Assembly: GCA_002104935.1 (NCBI GenBank)
Contig: MCGT01000007.1
Span: 1-64,000 of the forward strand
DNA: 64,000 bases
Reading direction: 5' to 3'
Source: Hesseltinella vesiculosa
Taxonomy: Eukaryota > Mucoromycota > Mucoromycetes > Mucorales > Cunninghamellaceae
Numbering within the stretch: the stretch's first letter is position 1; each line of letters starts with the position of its first letter. The notes beneath the pieces were generated by a model, which worked only from the letters and a program-made list of their open reading frames with translations, had not been told where the DNA came from and made no database searches. The position numbers were made by a program, and so were the translations under genes. Below, one piece after another: positions 9,747 through 20,137 of the stretch.

Positions 9747-10866
9747 TTAAGCGGTGGGAGGTGCAGGATTGTTGGCGTCGACGAGGGCAACGATCAGATA
9801 GCTAAAGGCAGCTGCAACGGCGCCAATGATGAGGGTTTGGAGGGCGCCCATGAGGGCTTGTTTGGGCCGCAAGTAAATGCTCTTGACATAACCAAAGATA
9901 AATAGGGTGATTGATGTGACCAGCACAGAAATAAAAAGACCTTCCTTGGTATCATTGACAAATAAATATGGCAATAAAGGAATCAGGCCACCAATAAGAT
10001 ATGAGGTGCCAATGGTCAAGGCTGAGATCTATTGAAAGAGAAAGTCAGAGAACTGATGGTGGGCGTTCTTTGTGGATTTTTACCCAGCTTCGATTTGGAT
10101 CTGGCAGCTCCAAGTTTAATTCAAATCGCATCATAAAATCGACAAATTTTTCAGTATTTTGACGAAACTTGACCATCATGGGTTCCATAGAGTGACGGTC
10201 CAAACCATAAGGCTCAAAAAGCTCAATGATCTCCTCTTCTTCTTCCTCTGGATACAATTCCACCTCGCGAGCTGACGAGAAAAAAAGTGTCAGTGATCAA
10301 CATCTTCCATTTTTTTTTGTATTACCTTCACGTTCACGTTCAGTTTCATAATGTTCAGCCTCGGATTTAGCAGCAAGATAACCACCTAGTCCCATGGAAA
10401 TCGCCCCTGACACCAATTCTAAAAAAAAAAAAAGCCTCGGTCAGAATCCCGATGAGGTTTTTTTTTTTTTTTTTTTCACTGACCGGCTAAACCACCATAA
10501 ATGACGATGCGATTGTCCCCCAAACTACTGAGACCAGCAGCTAATGCAAACTGATAAATGAGAACAAAAAAAAAAAAAAAGGTTGAGAGTCACGTCACAC
10601 CGGTGATAAATCATTGTGCAGCTGATAAGGGAGCTTACAGGTACGGTGAGACCATCGGCAAGGCCAAGAATACAATCCTTGACGAGTTCGGGTCGGTCAA
10701 AATGTTCTTCCACATGTTCCTTGACGCCTTTGAGGTCTTGTCGATGGGGAATCCGGGCAGAAAGTTTGCCTAGTTCAAGATCATCCTCGGACGAACTGGG
10801 CGAAGGTAACTGGTCTTGACTGAGACGCCGTTTTTCAAGAGAATGTTGTCGTAGAGGAGTATACAT
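9747..10866 (-). CDS. CCC1: Vacuolar iron/manganese transporter, Ccc1/VIT1 family
   Basis: Moves cytosolic Fe2+ or Mn2+ into the vacuole for storage and detoxification. Five exons on the minus strand (10866-10639, 10550-10484, 10418-10326, 10271-10084, 10028-9747) give 285 residues in frame. Visible family features: DCILGLADGLTVPFALAAGL (first membrane helix with the conserved metal-path Asp and Gly), GAISMGLGGYLAA in helix 2, and the acidic cytosolic loop (SEAEHYETERERE, then a Glu run). That loop corresponds to the metal-binding domain between helices 2 and 3. Two hydrophobic C-terminal segments follow (GGLIPLLPYLF, FGYVKSIYLRP, then GAVAAAFSYLI). The N-terminus is a hydrophilic Ser-rich tail. 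Confidence 0.92.
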
Positions 10867-12065
10867 TGTAATAAAGAGGTGACGAGAAAAAAAAAAGGAA
10901 AAGCGAGAGAAAGAGAGGAAAAAGAGAGTAATTGCATCAACCCAAAACAAGAGAAAAAAAAATGCCAAAAAGGAGGGGGGGGGACACAGCAAAAAGCCAA
11001 GCGTAGTTACGGAGTTGGAATGGAGTTGGTTCATGCAGTGGATCTTTTTAATGATTTTTTTATTGTGTGACCCAGCTAATCAACTTGCGCCGTTTGCATG
11101 TCGCACGTGCTGGGAAGAATGGTACTAGCATTTGAAACATTAGCTCTCTGACCAATCATTTTCTTCAGCGCCACCAAGTGCCAATCCTTTCTTTTCTTAC
11201 GAGTCAGCGATGCACAGGGTCTTCCTTTTGGCATATGGGGTTGACCCGCACTGACGTTTATTGCCGTCAGAAAGGGGGTCTGGCCAGAAAGGCGGGCCTT
11301 ATCTATCCGGCAACCGGGCGACTTTTTTTTTTTTTTTTTTTTTAATGTTCTGCTCCATTAAATGTGTCTGCCAAAGAGTTGTTTCCAAAGAGCAGCGGTT
11401 TGATCCAGTAGCATCATGTCATCTGTAAAAATGTCCTCGAAATGAGGTCCAGCTGAAAGGGCCGCCTCGGCCAATTATCATCTTTTCATGCAAGGAGGGT
11501 TTGAACCCTGTTTTTGTTAGGTCGAGGTTATCATGGCACCCGTGTCCCTTATTTTTTTATACACGCTTGGCCACGTGTGTGTACTGTTTTTATATGATTA
11601 AAAATGATGATTTCATTCAAACCTGGAATGGTTAGGTCCAGGGAATAAACTACTCATTTAATATTTTATTCCCTTGTTAGGTCCAGGCTTCATGAAAGAC
11701 TCTCCTCTAAGGCATTGTCTCTTTATTTCGTGTAACAGACGCGGGGTGCATTGCAAAAAAAAAAAAAAGAAACGCACGTGTGTCTGTTAGGTCCCAATGA
11801 CAATTGCGACGGCCAATCATGAAGACTAGTTTTGGCAAATGGCGCGGTTTTTTTTTTTTTTTAAACGCTCTTACTCCATCGACCCAGGCAGACGGTTTTA
11901 AATGTAGGTCCCACCATGCAGAACTCGATCTTACACCCGTGAAACAAAAGGAAATAAAATAAAAACTTTAAAAAAAATGTCCCCGATGACAATGCAAAAA
12001 GTATATAAAGATCGCGTTGAATGATTGATCGGACATCACCCATTTCCCCCTCGTTTTCATTTGCA
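10867..12065 (+). promoter_or_regulatory. Shared upstream region of CCC1 and phospholipase C, with E-boxes and repeated motif
   Basis: A 1.2 kb divergent spacer. Three perfect CACGTG boxes lie at 11104-11109, 11572-11577 and 11775-11780. GTTAGGTCCAGG occurs exactly twice (11631-11642 and 11676-11687), with close variants at 11516-11527, 11786-11797 and 11903-11914, all on the same strand and spaced 45-115 bp apart. TATAAA is at 12004-12009, about 60 bp before the phospholipase C start. The CACGTG boxes suggest bHLH control. A Pho4-type phosphate response would suit a phospholipase, but that is inference. Confidence 0.6.
12004..12009 (+). promoter_or_regulatory. TATA box of phospholipase C gene
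   Basis: TATAAA 57 bp upstream of the ATG at 12066, within GTATATAAAG. Confidence 0.7.
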
Positions 12066-14764
12066 ATGAAGTTGTTGACACTTGCTACTGCCAGTCTTTT
12101 GGCCATGGCCAGCTTTGGTGCTGCCAAGAAGGATACTCATGGTCACCATGGCAAAGGTGGCCACGGCAAAGGTGGCCATGGCAGAGGTGGCCACCACACC
12201 CAAAGCCGTTATGCCCAAGCACCGGGCCTCGAAAAAATCAAAAACGTCATCTTGTTCATGCAGGTACTTTATTTAAAAAAAGATGGTTTTTTGGTGGCTA
12301 CCACTCACACATTGCTGTTTTTTAAAAAAATAGGAAAACCGTAGTTTTGATACTTACTGTAAAATAATGGTTCTCCATAAGAAATCCCACGCTCATTTTT
12401 TTTTAACTAAATGTAGATGGTACCATGGCTGGTGTGACCGGTTTTGGTGATCCTAACATTGGTGTTCAAAGCAATGGCTTGAACTTGCTGTACCAACCCT
12501 GCAGCGCCTCCTCTGACACCAAAAACGGGACTAAGTATCTTCTCCCCTACAACCTCCAAGGCAATCGCGCTGGCTGCACGTAAAAATTCAAACGTCGATC
12601 TCTGTATTTTTGTTTGATCCCGACCTTTTTCTTCTTTTCTTTCTTTTTCTAGTGCTGGTGGTTCCAATGCCTGGGTAAGTCATTATCTGTTAAAGCCCTT
12701 GGCTTTTTTTATGTATTTATTTTATTTTATTGGATAGGGTCCTAACCACAAAGCTATCAACGGTGGCAAAAACGACAACTGGCCCAACGGCAATTCGCCC
12801 GCCTCTATGGGTAAAATTTTTTCTTTTTTTTTGCTATTGCCCGTCTCATGCTTCTTCTAGGTTATTTGACCCGTAGTGAGATTCCTTTCCAATTTTCGTT
12901 GGCTGAATCCTTTACCATCTTGGACAACTACCATCAATCGGTCACCTCTTCTACGTAAGGAATACCACCATGGTATGAAAAAAAGCGCTTGTAACTGACG
13001 TTTTTTTTTAGCAACCCTAACCGTGCTTTCTGGTTGAGTGGTACCATTGTGAGCCCTAACACTGGCTATGTGCTTGAAGACAACAACGAAGTCATTGGTC
13101 TTGACTGGCAAACCTACCCCGAAGCCTTGACCAACGCCAACGTCACCTGGCAAGGTAAAACAAAGCCACCGGAAGAAAACCGTCTTCTCACCCTCCCCTT
13201 CATCACCAGTGTACCAAGACAGCGATAACTTTGACGACAGTAAGTAACATGACACCAAAGAAAATATGTGTCCTCAACGCTTTGGTTTTTTCAATAGACC
13301 CACTTGCTTGGTTCAGGTAAAAAATGCCGACGAAAAAAAAAAACAAAAGCGGGCTGAACCAGGCTTTTTTATTTTGTAGTTACTGGCGCAATTTGCCTGA
13401 TGGTCCTGAAAAGCAAAAGGGCTTGGGTTTCCTTGGTCTGCAAACCTTTTATGACCAAGCTGCCAATGGTACGCTTCCTGAAGTCAGTATCATTGTTGGT
13501 CCCACGGAATTGTCGGAACACGTAGGATGAATCGCGCCGTTTTGCTTGTCACTCACCTTTTGATTTCGCCTTTAGCCCGACAACACCCCTATGGCTGGTG
13601 CCTGGTTGCAACAGCAAGTGGTGAATGCTGTGACCACCAGTCCTCTTTACAACCAATCGGTCTTGTTGATCAACTATGACGAAAGCGGTGGTTTCTTCGA
13701 TCACGTGGTACCTCCTCAAATGCCCTCCAGCTCCTGGGTCACCGACTGGACCCTTCAATCTGTGCCTTACGGTCTTGGTAAGCATTTTTTTTTTATTGGA
13801 ACCTGTCTCATCCCCCCCCCCCTGGGTAGGTCCTCGTGTGCCCATGACGATCATCAGTCCTTACCACCGTGGTGGCCATGTGTTCTCTGAAGTGGCCGAT
13901 CACTCTTCCTGCTTGCAATTTTTGGAAGAATGGGTTGGTAAGCTGCCTGATGGCAGTTATGCTGCTCCTGCCGTCAACCTTGACCCCTGGTAAGTCTGTA
14001 AAAAAAAAAAAAAGAGCCTACCACTCACCTTGCTCGTCTCGTTAGGTTCCGCTCCACTTCTTCCAACTTGGTGTCTTCCTTCAACTTCGCCAACCCTGAT
14101 TTCTCTGTGCCTTCGATGCCTACTGTCGCCAAGCCTGCTCAAACCAGTGCTGGCAAATGGGACCCCACTGGTAAAAAGTCCTATCGCATTTCCTATTTTA
14201 TTTTTCTCACCTCTTTGTCACGTTTATAGAAATGTGTGAAAACTTGACCGACCCCAAAACCACTCCTCCCGTAAGTCGTTCTCACTCGCCTCGGCGGTGC
14301 CTCACGTTTTATTCTAGTATGGCAAGCAAACGTACCCTGTGGTTGAAACTGGTGCCAAGAGCCTGCGTGGTAACCACGTGACCAAGCGCCGGGTGACCTT
14401 TGTCAAGGATGGCAGTGCCATTGAAGTGTCGGGCAACCAGCTGTTCAGCCGCCGCATGCACAAGCGCGGTGTGCAAGGACTGGGTGCCAACAGCCATTTC
14501 ATTACCGAGCCCGCTGGTAACGGCGACCAATTCCGCATCCATTTGGCCGACGACAAGTCCAAATGCCTCAACGCCTGGGGCGCCGATTTGCAAGTGGGCG
14601 AATGCAAAGGCTCGCTTTGGGAATCTTCTTATGCCACCCACGGCGGCACTCATTTGATCCGCAGCGTCGCCAACAACAAGTACCTGACTGTCCAGGGCAA
14701 CCAAGTCACCTTGGTTGACAACCCTGTCGAGGCCCACATTCAATTGTACTCGGTCACTGCTTAA
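12066..14764 (+). CDS. Secreted phosphoesterase, phospholipase C / acid phosphatase family (PF04185-like)
   Basis: Hydrolyses phosphate esters, most likely phospholipid head groups, outside the cell. Fifteen exons, some tiny (12334-12358, 12653-12674, 13298-13316), join in frame to 627 residues. An N-terminal signal peptide (MKLLTLATASLLAMASFGAA) is followed by an unusual His/Gly/Lys-rich segment with three GKGGHG-like repeats, a possible metal-binding tract. The catalytic family signatures are present: LFMQENRSFDTY, FWLSGT, LINYDESGGFFDHV, PRVPMTIISPYHRGGHV. The last ~130 residues (DQFRIHL, KCLNAWGADL, YLTVQGNQV) resemble a beta-rich C-terminal module of bacterial phospholipases C. AATAAA at 14798-14803 follows. 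The intron density is remarkable for one enzyme gene. Substrate (phosphatidylcholine or other) cannot be read from sequence. Confidence 0.9.
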
Positions 14765-15199
14765 TTTTTCGTCTCCCTTTTTTCTTTCTCCTGTAACAAT
14801 AAAGACTGTGTCTTACCTACGTGGGGACAGTTGGTCTTCTCGGCCAATTCTGTCAACCAACAACTCGACGTGTAAAGATACCCCGGGGACTGGTCTATTT
14901 ATTCAAAGGACGTTACAAACAAATGAAAAAAAAGATAACAAAGCGTTGTTCGTGAGAGGAGAAAAATAAAAGAAACCAATGGAATGAGAATTCTTTACGA
15001 AAAAGATGTCTAAAAAAGGCAGGGCCACCCCATGAATGAGCACAGAGCTTGAGAAAAGAAAAAAAAAAAAAAACAGGGAGAAAAAAGAGCGCAAAAGGAG
15101 ACCTTGCAACTTTTTTTTCTTTTTTTTTTTCAACTCTTTTTATTTTTATTTCTAAACTCATAGGCTTATCATCTCAGTTATTTGTATATTGCTGCTACC
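14765..15199. other. Intergenic spacer
   Basis: 435 bp with the polyadenylation signal of the upstream gene and A/T tracts near 15056-15130. No gene seen. Confidence 0.6.
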
Positions 15200-16464
15200 A
15201 TGGAATCATGCTCATCACCACGTAGACGTTATTCAACACAACAGCTTTTAGCGTTACAGAACAGTCCTCTTGTTTCAAAACCCATCAGTTTACCTCCCAT
15301 GTCCTCATGGTTCAAGTGAGTTGCAACCTAAACTGACTCTCCCTTTTTGTATTCACCATTTCGCTCTGGTGCTTCACCATGCGTAGTCGAAGCTCTCATC
15401 AACATGTTCATCCTGGTAAATAAAATAAAAAAAATAGAGAACAGTAATCCACCAGCCAGCACATTCGGGATTTCTCACGGCCAATCACTTAGATTCTATT
15501 GATATAAAGCAAAAGCCCATCTCTATGACACGCAGGCCGTCAACCCATCACCAGGTTAGAAACAAAACTCGGAAATAGGCAAACGGGGATATCTTATTTT
15601 TTATTTTTGGAATAGCGCAAGTTGCCCCACGTTTTTTATATACATATCGCTGACCGCCACTCAATCGACGCCATGCTTTCTTTCTTTTTATAGAACCAAC
15701 AGACAACGACGAGGATGCCATCCCCGAATGGATGGACGATACCCCCTCTACCTTGACAAAGGAACAGCAGGCCGAGAAAATGGTTCAGGATTCATCCGAG
15801 CTGGAGCTTTGGATCCAGCAAATGAAAGCCCAAGACCGCATCGAACCCAATCCTGTCGACGCCATCACCCAAGACATCCGTGCTATGCATCTTCCCTCGG
15901 ACAGCGATCAGATGAAGGCCATCAGTGTGCATGATCTCTTTCAGTCCAGTCAGCTTCCACCCTCTCCTGTCGATCATCCACCGCACGCCCTTGCCGCCTC
16001 CGATCTCTTGCCATCCTTGCCCGACCCCAGCGTCGTAAATGTTTCTTCTACTTTTTTTTTTTTTTTTGTATTCATTTTTTTTTTCTGCCTTTGGCTAGTC
16101 CTCCTTTTCCCAACCGCCTGCCCCTCCTGGTCTCTCGCAACCATTGATGCCACCTCCAGGTTTCATGTTGCCCAACAGTCCTCACTATGGCACTCCTATG
16201 ATGAAACCAGACCCATCCATGTATGCTATGCCTCCTCCCGGCTCTTTTCTCCCTCCTCCCAACTCCAACGCCAGTCATTGGATGCCGCCTCTTCCTCAAT
16301 TTACCCCTCCGCCCATGTATCCCTCACCGTTTGTCATGATGCCTTATCCACCGCCTCATCACCCTCTCCCTCCTCCATTCCCTCCTCAACATCCTCCTTA
16401 TTTCTCTCCCATGGTGTCGGTTGAACCCACCTTCCACCCGCCTCAACCTCCAAGGCAAGCCTGA
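15200..16464 (+). CDS. 4E-T-like eIF4E-binding protein
   Basis: Four exons (15200-15315, 15387-15415, 15694-16034, 16099-16464; the second intron is 278 bp) join in frame to 283 residues. Near the N-terminus is YSTQQLL (Y11), a perfect match to the canonical eIF4E-binding motif Y-x4-L-hydrophobic, preceded by RRR. Downstream is IPEWMDD, close to the PEW segment after the motif in metazoan 4E-T (EIF4ENIF1), then a charged alpha-helical stretch (ELELWIQQMKAQDRIE). The C-terminal half is low-complexity Pro/Met/His-rich, typical of P-body proteins. Expected role: binding eIF4E to repress translation or steer mRNA decay. The fungal assignment rests on short motifs, so another eIF4E-binding protein is possible. 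It sits 125 bp upstream of the Rogdi-like gene on the same strand. Confidence 0.65.
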
Positions 16465-16589
16465 TCGGTCCGCCCCAATTCGAACGCCGCTGTGTTGTTG
16501 AAAAATAAAAAAAAAGCGATCTTTTTTTTGTTCTCTTTTTTTTTTTTATTCGCTGTTGATTTTACTGTCATTTTTCTTTTAAGAGAAGA

Positions 16590-17866
16590 ATGCAGCTGTC
16601 GACGTGTAAAGATGCGCAGGCCATTGTAAGTCATGATGACAAGAACGTTTACCACATGAAAAAAAAGTGAAGCATGCAACCTCTGGCTCACCCTTTTTTT
16701 TTTGTTCCATCGTGTGAACATGGCAGACAAACCAACAAACTTGGCTTCTTGCATCGGTCCTACCAAGCGTCCTAGGTGAATTGGAAACACATCTTGAAGT
16801 AATAGACACATGGAAAAAAATAGAAACATGCTAATGACGCGTTTCTCCAATGTAGACGTGTCTAACGTTGTTTACCGATACGAAGCTGGATGCATTGCCT
16901 TTGTCTTCAACGCAGTAAGTGGCTGGAAAAGAAGAGGAATGATAATGACAACTCTTGTTAGGAATGAAAGCATCAAAGGATATATCAACTTTAGCGGCAC
17001 CACTATCCAGAAAGCGGTAAAACAAAAAGGGTTTCCTGCAGGTTGGATCGATTGATCGCATTTATATTGAAAATAGGATATCCAAGTGCGGCTCGGGAAT
17101 GCTCACTGGGATACGTCTGTACGAGCCATGATCCAACCGACCACCCCTTATTTTCTGGAACAGGTAAAGAAAGTATCAATGACCCCGGATCCAACTCAAA
17201 ACAAAAAAAAAAAAAAGGCACAACAATGCAAGAATTATTTGCAGTTGGCTTTCAACAAGGTCAAGAAGCATCAAGGTCTCAATTCCAAACATCATGCCAT
17301 TCAGGTAAATCAAGCCATTGCCCCCCCCTTTTTTTTTTACTCATGCTCCCCCCCTTTTTAATAGTTTTTTGACGCCATGTGCCAATTAATGGATTGTGCT
17401 TTGCATGCATTGGATTATCCGAATGAATCGTCTTTGTTCCCATACAAGGTGTGCCATCCCAAAGTGAGTGTCAAGGAAAGACAGAAAACCTCAACTAAAA
17501 AACCGGTTTACCCGTAGTTTTTTACGCCACCATTGAAGCAGGATCTGATCATTGAATTCTGTATCAGTGACGTGTATTTGATATGCAATGTCTTTGGCCT
17601 TGATCAATCCACCAACTCTATCAAATGGGACCATCGACATCATCATCATGTGTAAGGGTTGGAATGACCGAGAGAGATTTTTTTTTTGGGCGCATTGACA
17701 TTCACCCCTCGTTTTTTTCCATAGCACATACAAAGACAAGGTCATGGAGGTGCTGGATGAAGCTCGAGCCCAAACACAATCACCCATGTTGACTGGTTTA
17801 AAGGCAAATTTAACAACGATAGCCGATCTCTGTCTTACCTTCAAGCAATCCTTATTGCAAGCCTGA
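16590..17866 (+). CDS. Rogdi/Rav2-like subunit of the RAVE complex
   Basis: RAVE reassembles V-ATPase V1 and Vo sectors; Rav2/Rogdi is its small subunit. Nine exons (16590-16625, 16727-16798, 16856-16914, 16962-17016, 17077-17163, 17218-17304, 17365-17463, 17518-17651, 17725-17866) join in frame to 256 residues, close to the ~290 of Rogdi proteins. Matches in order to remembered Rogdi features: an N-terminal TWLLASVLPSVLGELETHLE helix, ESIKGYINFSGTTIQKADIQ (aligned to the VKG...L..A.V stretch), a middle helical QQCKNYLQLAF / FFDAMCQLMDCALHAL segment, a DLIIEFCISDVYLICNVF strand region and a final leucine-rich helix. Most introns are 45-70 bp. Confidence 0.75.
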
Positions 17867-18236
17867 AAACACTCTTTTCTCTTACTCTCCTGGGAAAACC
17901 CTCATCCCTTTTGATTCCCCTTTGTCCTGAATTATTCATATTATAGTTATTTTTTATTTTTGTATTTTATGCATATGACCAAATTGAGCAAGTTTGTTGT
18001 ATTCTGACGCCTAGGTCAAAAAACTCCCCCTCTTTTTTATTTTGCACTTATGCGTGCTACTCCTTTTTTTTTTATCTTCTCTCTCCTTTTTTCGTTTGCC
18101 ACCTTTTTTATTTTCCCGCAAGACCCATCATTCCTTTTTCTTTCCACCTCCCTTTTTATTGTTGACCCATCCTTTTTTTTTCACTCTTTTTTTTTTTTTT
18201 TTCTTGCGCGTACCCTTCCTTTGTCTTTCCTTCCGA
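17867..18236 (+). promoter_or_regulatory. Pyrimidine-rich promoter / 5' UTR of the bZIP gene
   Basis: 370 bp, strongly T/C-rich (18020-18235), ending just before the bZIP ATG. No TATA box or gene seen. Confidence 0.5.
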
Positions 18237-19381
18237 ATGTCCACCACCATCAATAAGGTTCAGGTCAAGGATGAGCCCGAAGATCTGCTGTCGTCGTATC
18301 TCAACATGGATTGCTTGATGGACCCCTATGAGGCCATGGATGACAATACCACCGCCACCGACTCCTCCGACGACTCGCTCTCCACCACGCCGCGCGATGA
18401 TCGCTCCCCCCTGCCATCTTCCGCCGTCGCCGCCGATCTGGCCATGGGCGACTTGGCATCGGCGCCTGCGCTTTATCCGTTTTTGTGGCCGCCTCTCCCT
18501 TTTTTGCTGGACCAGCAACTACGACTGGCGGGCGACCAGACCGTCTCGCCTTGTCATACCACCACCGCCGCATTGAAACCCATCCTACCCGCCCCCACAC
18601 TCACCCAGCCCGCCCCCACTTGCTTCACGCCCCCTCCACCTCTCCTTCCAGCCCCTCATCACCTGTCAGTCACCCCCAGCCCTCCACGGCAACAACACCA
18701 CAAAAAATCACCTTGCAAGATACCACCCCTGTCAAGTCGTCCTCGACCAACATGCCTAATAGCAAGCCGCACCCACCATCCGCCCGTCGACGCGTCACCA
18801 ATGCCGGCGACCTGAGTCAGAAACGACAGGAACGTCTGATCAAGAATCGAGCCGCCGCCTTGCTGTCACGAAAACGGAAACGTGAATACCTACAGTCACT
18901 GGAAGATGAGCGCCAGGTCCTGCTCAAGGAGAACGAAGCCCTCAAAGCCCATGCCGACCAGCTCAACGACAAGCTCGAAGCCATGCAAAACGGCCAGGGC
19001 CGGCCAGACTCCTGGTCCAGCCTGTCCTCCCTTCACAACAACAATGCCCTCATGCTCCTGCTTGTCGCCTTTGTCCTGCTACTTTTGCCCTTGTATCAAC
19101 CTGATCTCTTCACGCCCTCGTCCCGCCAATCCTCCTCGTCTTATGCCTCGTCCTCACCACCACCCACTCCCAACAGTCCTTCTTGTGGTTTCTCTTTGCT
19201 GGAAAGGTAATAAGAAAAAAAAAAAAAGGTCGGTAAGTCATTGATAGGTTTTTTTAGTGGTCCTCGAGATCAATTAGACTTGGACAAGCATAACAAAACC
19301 TCGGCGTATTCTTCGTTTCAACATACTGTTCTATCATCTTCTGTGTCATTACTGGGAAAGCGTAAGCAGCATCCCTTGTGA
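18237..19381 (+). CDS. ATF6/CREB3-like membrane-anchored bZIP transcription factor (one frame break)
   Basis: About 364 residues. The N-terminal part (ATG 18237) is acidic and Ser/Pro-rich, with a perfect sumoylation motif VKDE and a possible activation segment. The bZIP follows: basic region KRQERLIKNRAAALLSRKRK (about 18,818-18,880), then a leucine zipper. Some 35 residues later comes one hydrophobic helix (ALMLLLVAFVLLLLPLY, about 19,044-19,100). A short Ser/Pro-rich tail continues through an intron (19207-19257) into the last exon, to TGA 19379-19381. The tail has RDQL, fitting the RxxL site-1 protease pattern, and a glycosylation sequon NKT. The order matches ATF6/CREB3 ER-tethered factors cleaved under stress. 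The N-terminal and bZIP parts are in different frames; the switch falls near a C run at 18,607-18,632 with no plausible intron there, so a one-base indel is likely. Confidence 0.75.
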
Positions 19382-19633
19382 AATATCCACCCTTTTTTTG
19401 TGTTTATTTGAAAATTGTGTACATGCTTGAAATAAAAAAAAGTTTTTTTTTCCATCACATTCCTTGTGGCACATGAAACAAAATGTTCATGTTTTTCATG
19501 CAAAAAGGAAGAAATGCAAATATTATATATAAAAAAAAAGGGGGGGAGTCGGGTGTACCTGGGATCTCAAGGGTTGATGAAGAGAGAGAGAGAGAGGGGG
19601 GGGGGTATGATTGAGAGGGCGATGCATGGCTGT

Positions 19634-20137
19634 TTACGAGTAGCAACAACACCAAAAAGTCACGTATTGCCGTTCCGATTTACTTTGTTGCAAAGCCATG
19701 TCCAGTTGATCTTCTTGGAAACGCTGGCGCCACAGCAAAGGCAAGCCCTCCTGGTCTTCTTGTGGGTTATGGCAATCATGCTCGTCGTCATCGTCCGAGG
19801 CTTCCATGGACATGGAGGTGGCAGGGGTATAGGATGGCTTTGGTAGCTTTAACCGAGCCAACTTGGCCTCTGCAAGGACAGAAAAAGGCAGACGTGAGCA
19901 GCAGGGCTATGCATGTCGGTCTTTTTTTACCCATGGCCTGAATGGCTTGTTGCTGATCAGCTTGTTCTTGTTCTGTTTGCAATTGCCATTTGGGAACATC
20001 TTGACATGATGGCCATGGCCATGGCTGATCGTTGGGCTATAGAGAGAAAAAAAGGTGGCAATAAGTTGCTATAAAAACGCACTGAACGCTATTTTTTTTT
20101 TTACCGTCTGCTGCTGTTCAAAAGGGTCTTGCTCCAT
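19634..20137 (-). CDS. Small uncharacterised protein, Gln/Trp-rich with Cys tail
   Basis: Not recognised. Three exons (20137-20105, 20036-19931, 19869-19634) join in frame to 124 residues. The N-terminus has MEQDPFEQQQ and a PWPWPS stretch, a Gln-rich helix follows (TEQEQADQQQAIQAM), then an acidic DDDDEHD, and a C-terminal QRFQEDQLDMALQQSKSERQ helix ending in WCCCYS. The cysteine cluster at the end could be a palmitoylation site, which is inference. Splice sites are good (GTAAAA/TATAG, GTAAAA/TGCAG), supporting a real gene. It converges on the bZIP gene. Confidence 0.6.

Noticed and set aside
18156..18600. Antisense arginine-rich frames in the bZIP gene
   Set aside because: They reflect Ser/Pro-rich sense coding; no start, introns or domain.
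18600..18700. Hac1/XBP1-type unconventional intron in the bZIP gene
   Set aside because: The frame change first suggested an Ire1-type splice of about 20 nt, but it lies upstream of the bZIP instead of after it, no stem-loop pair with the CNG|CNGN pattern is visible, and a one-base loss in a C run explains it more simply.
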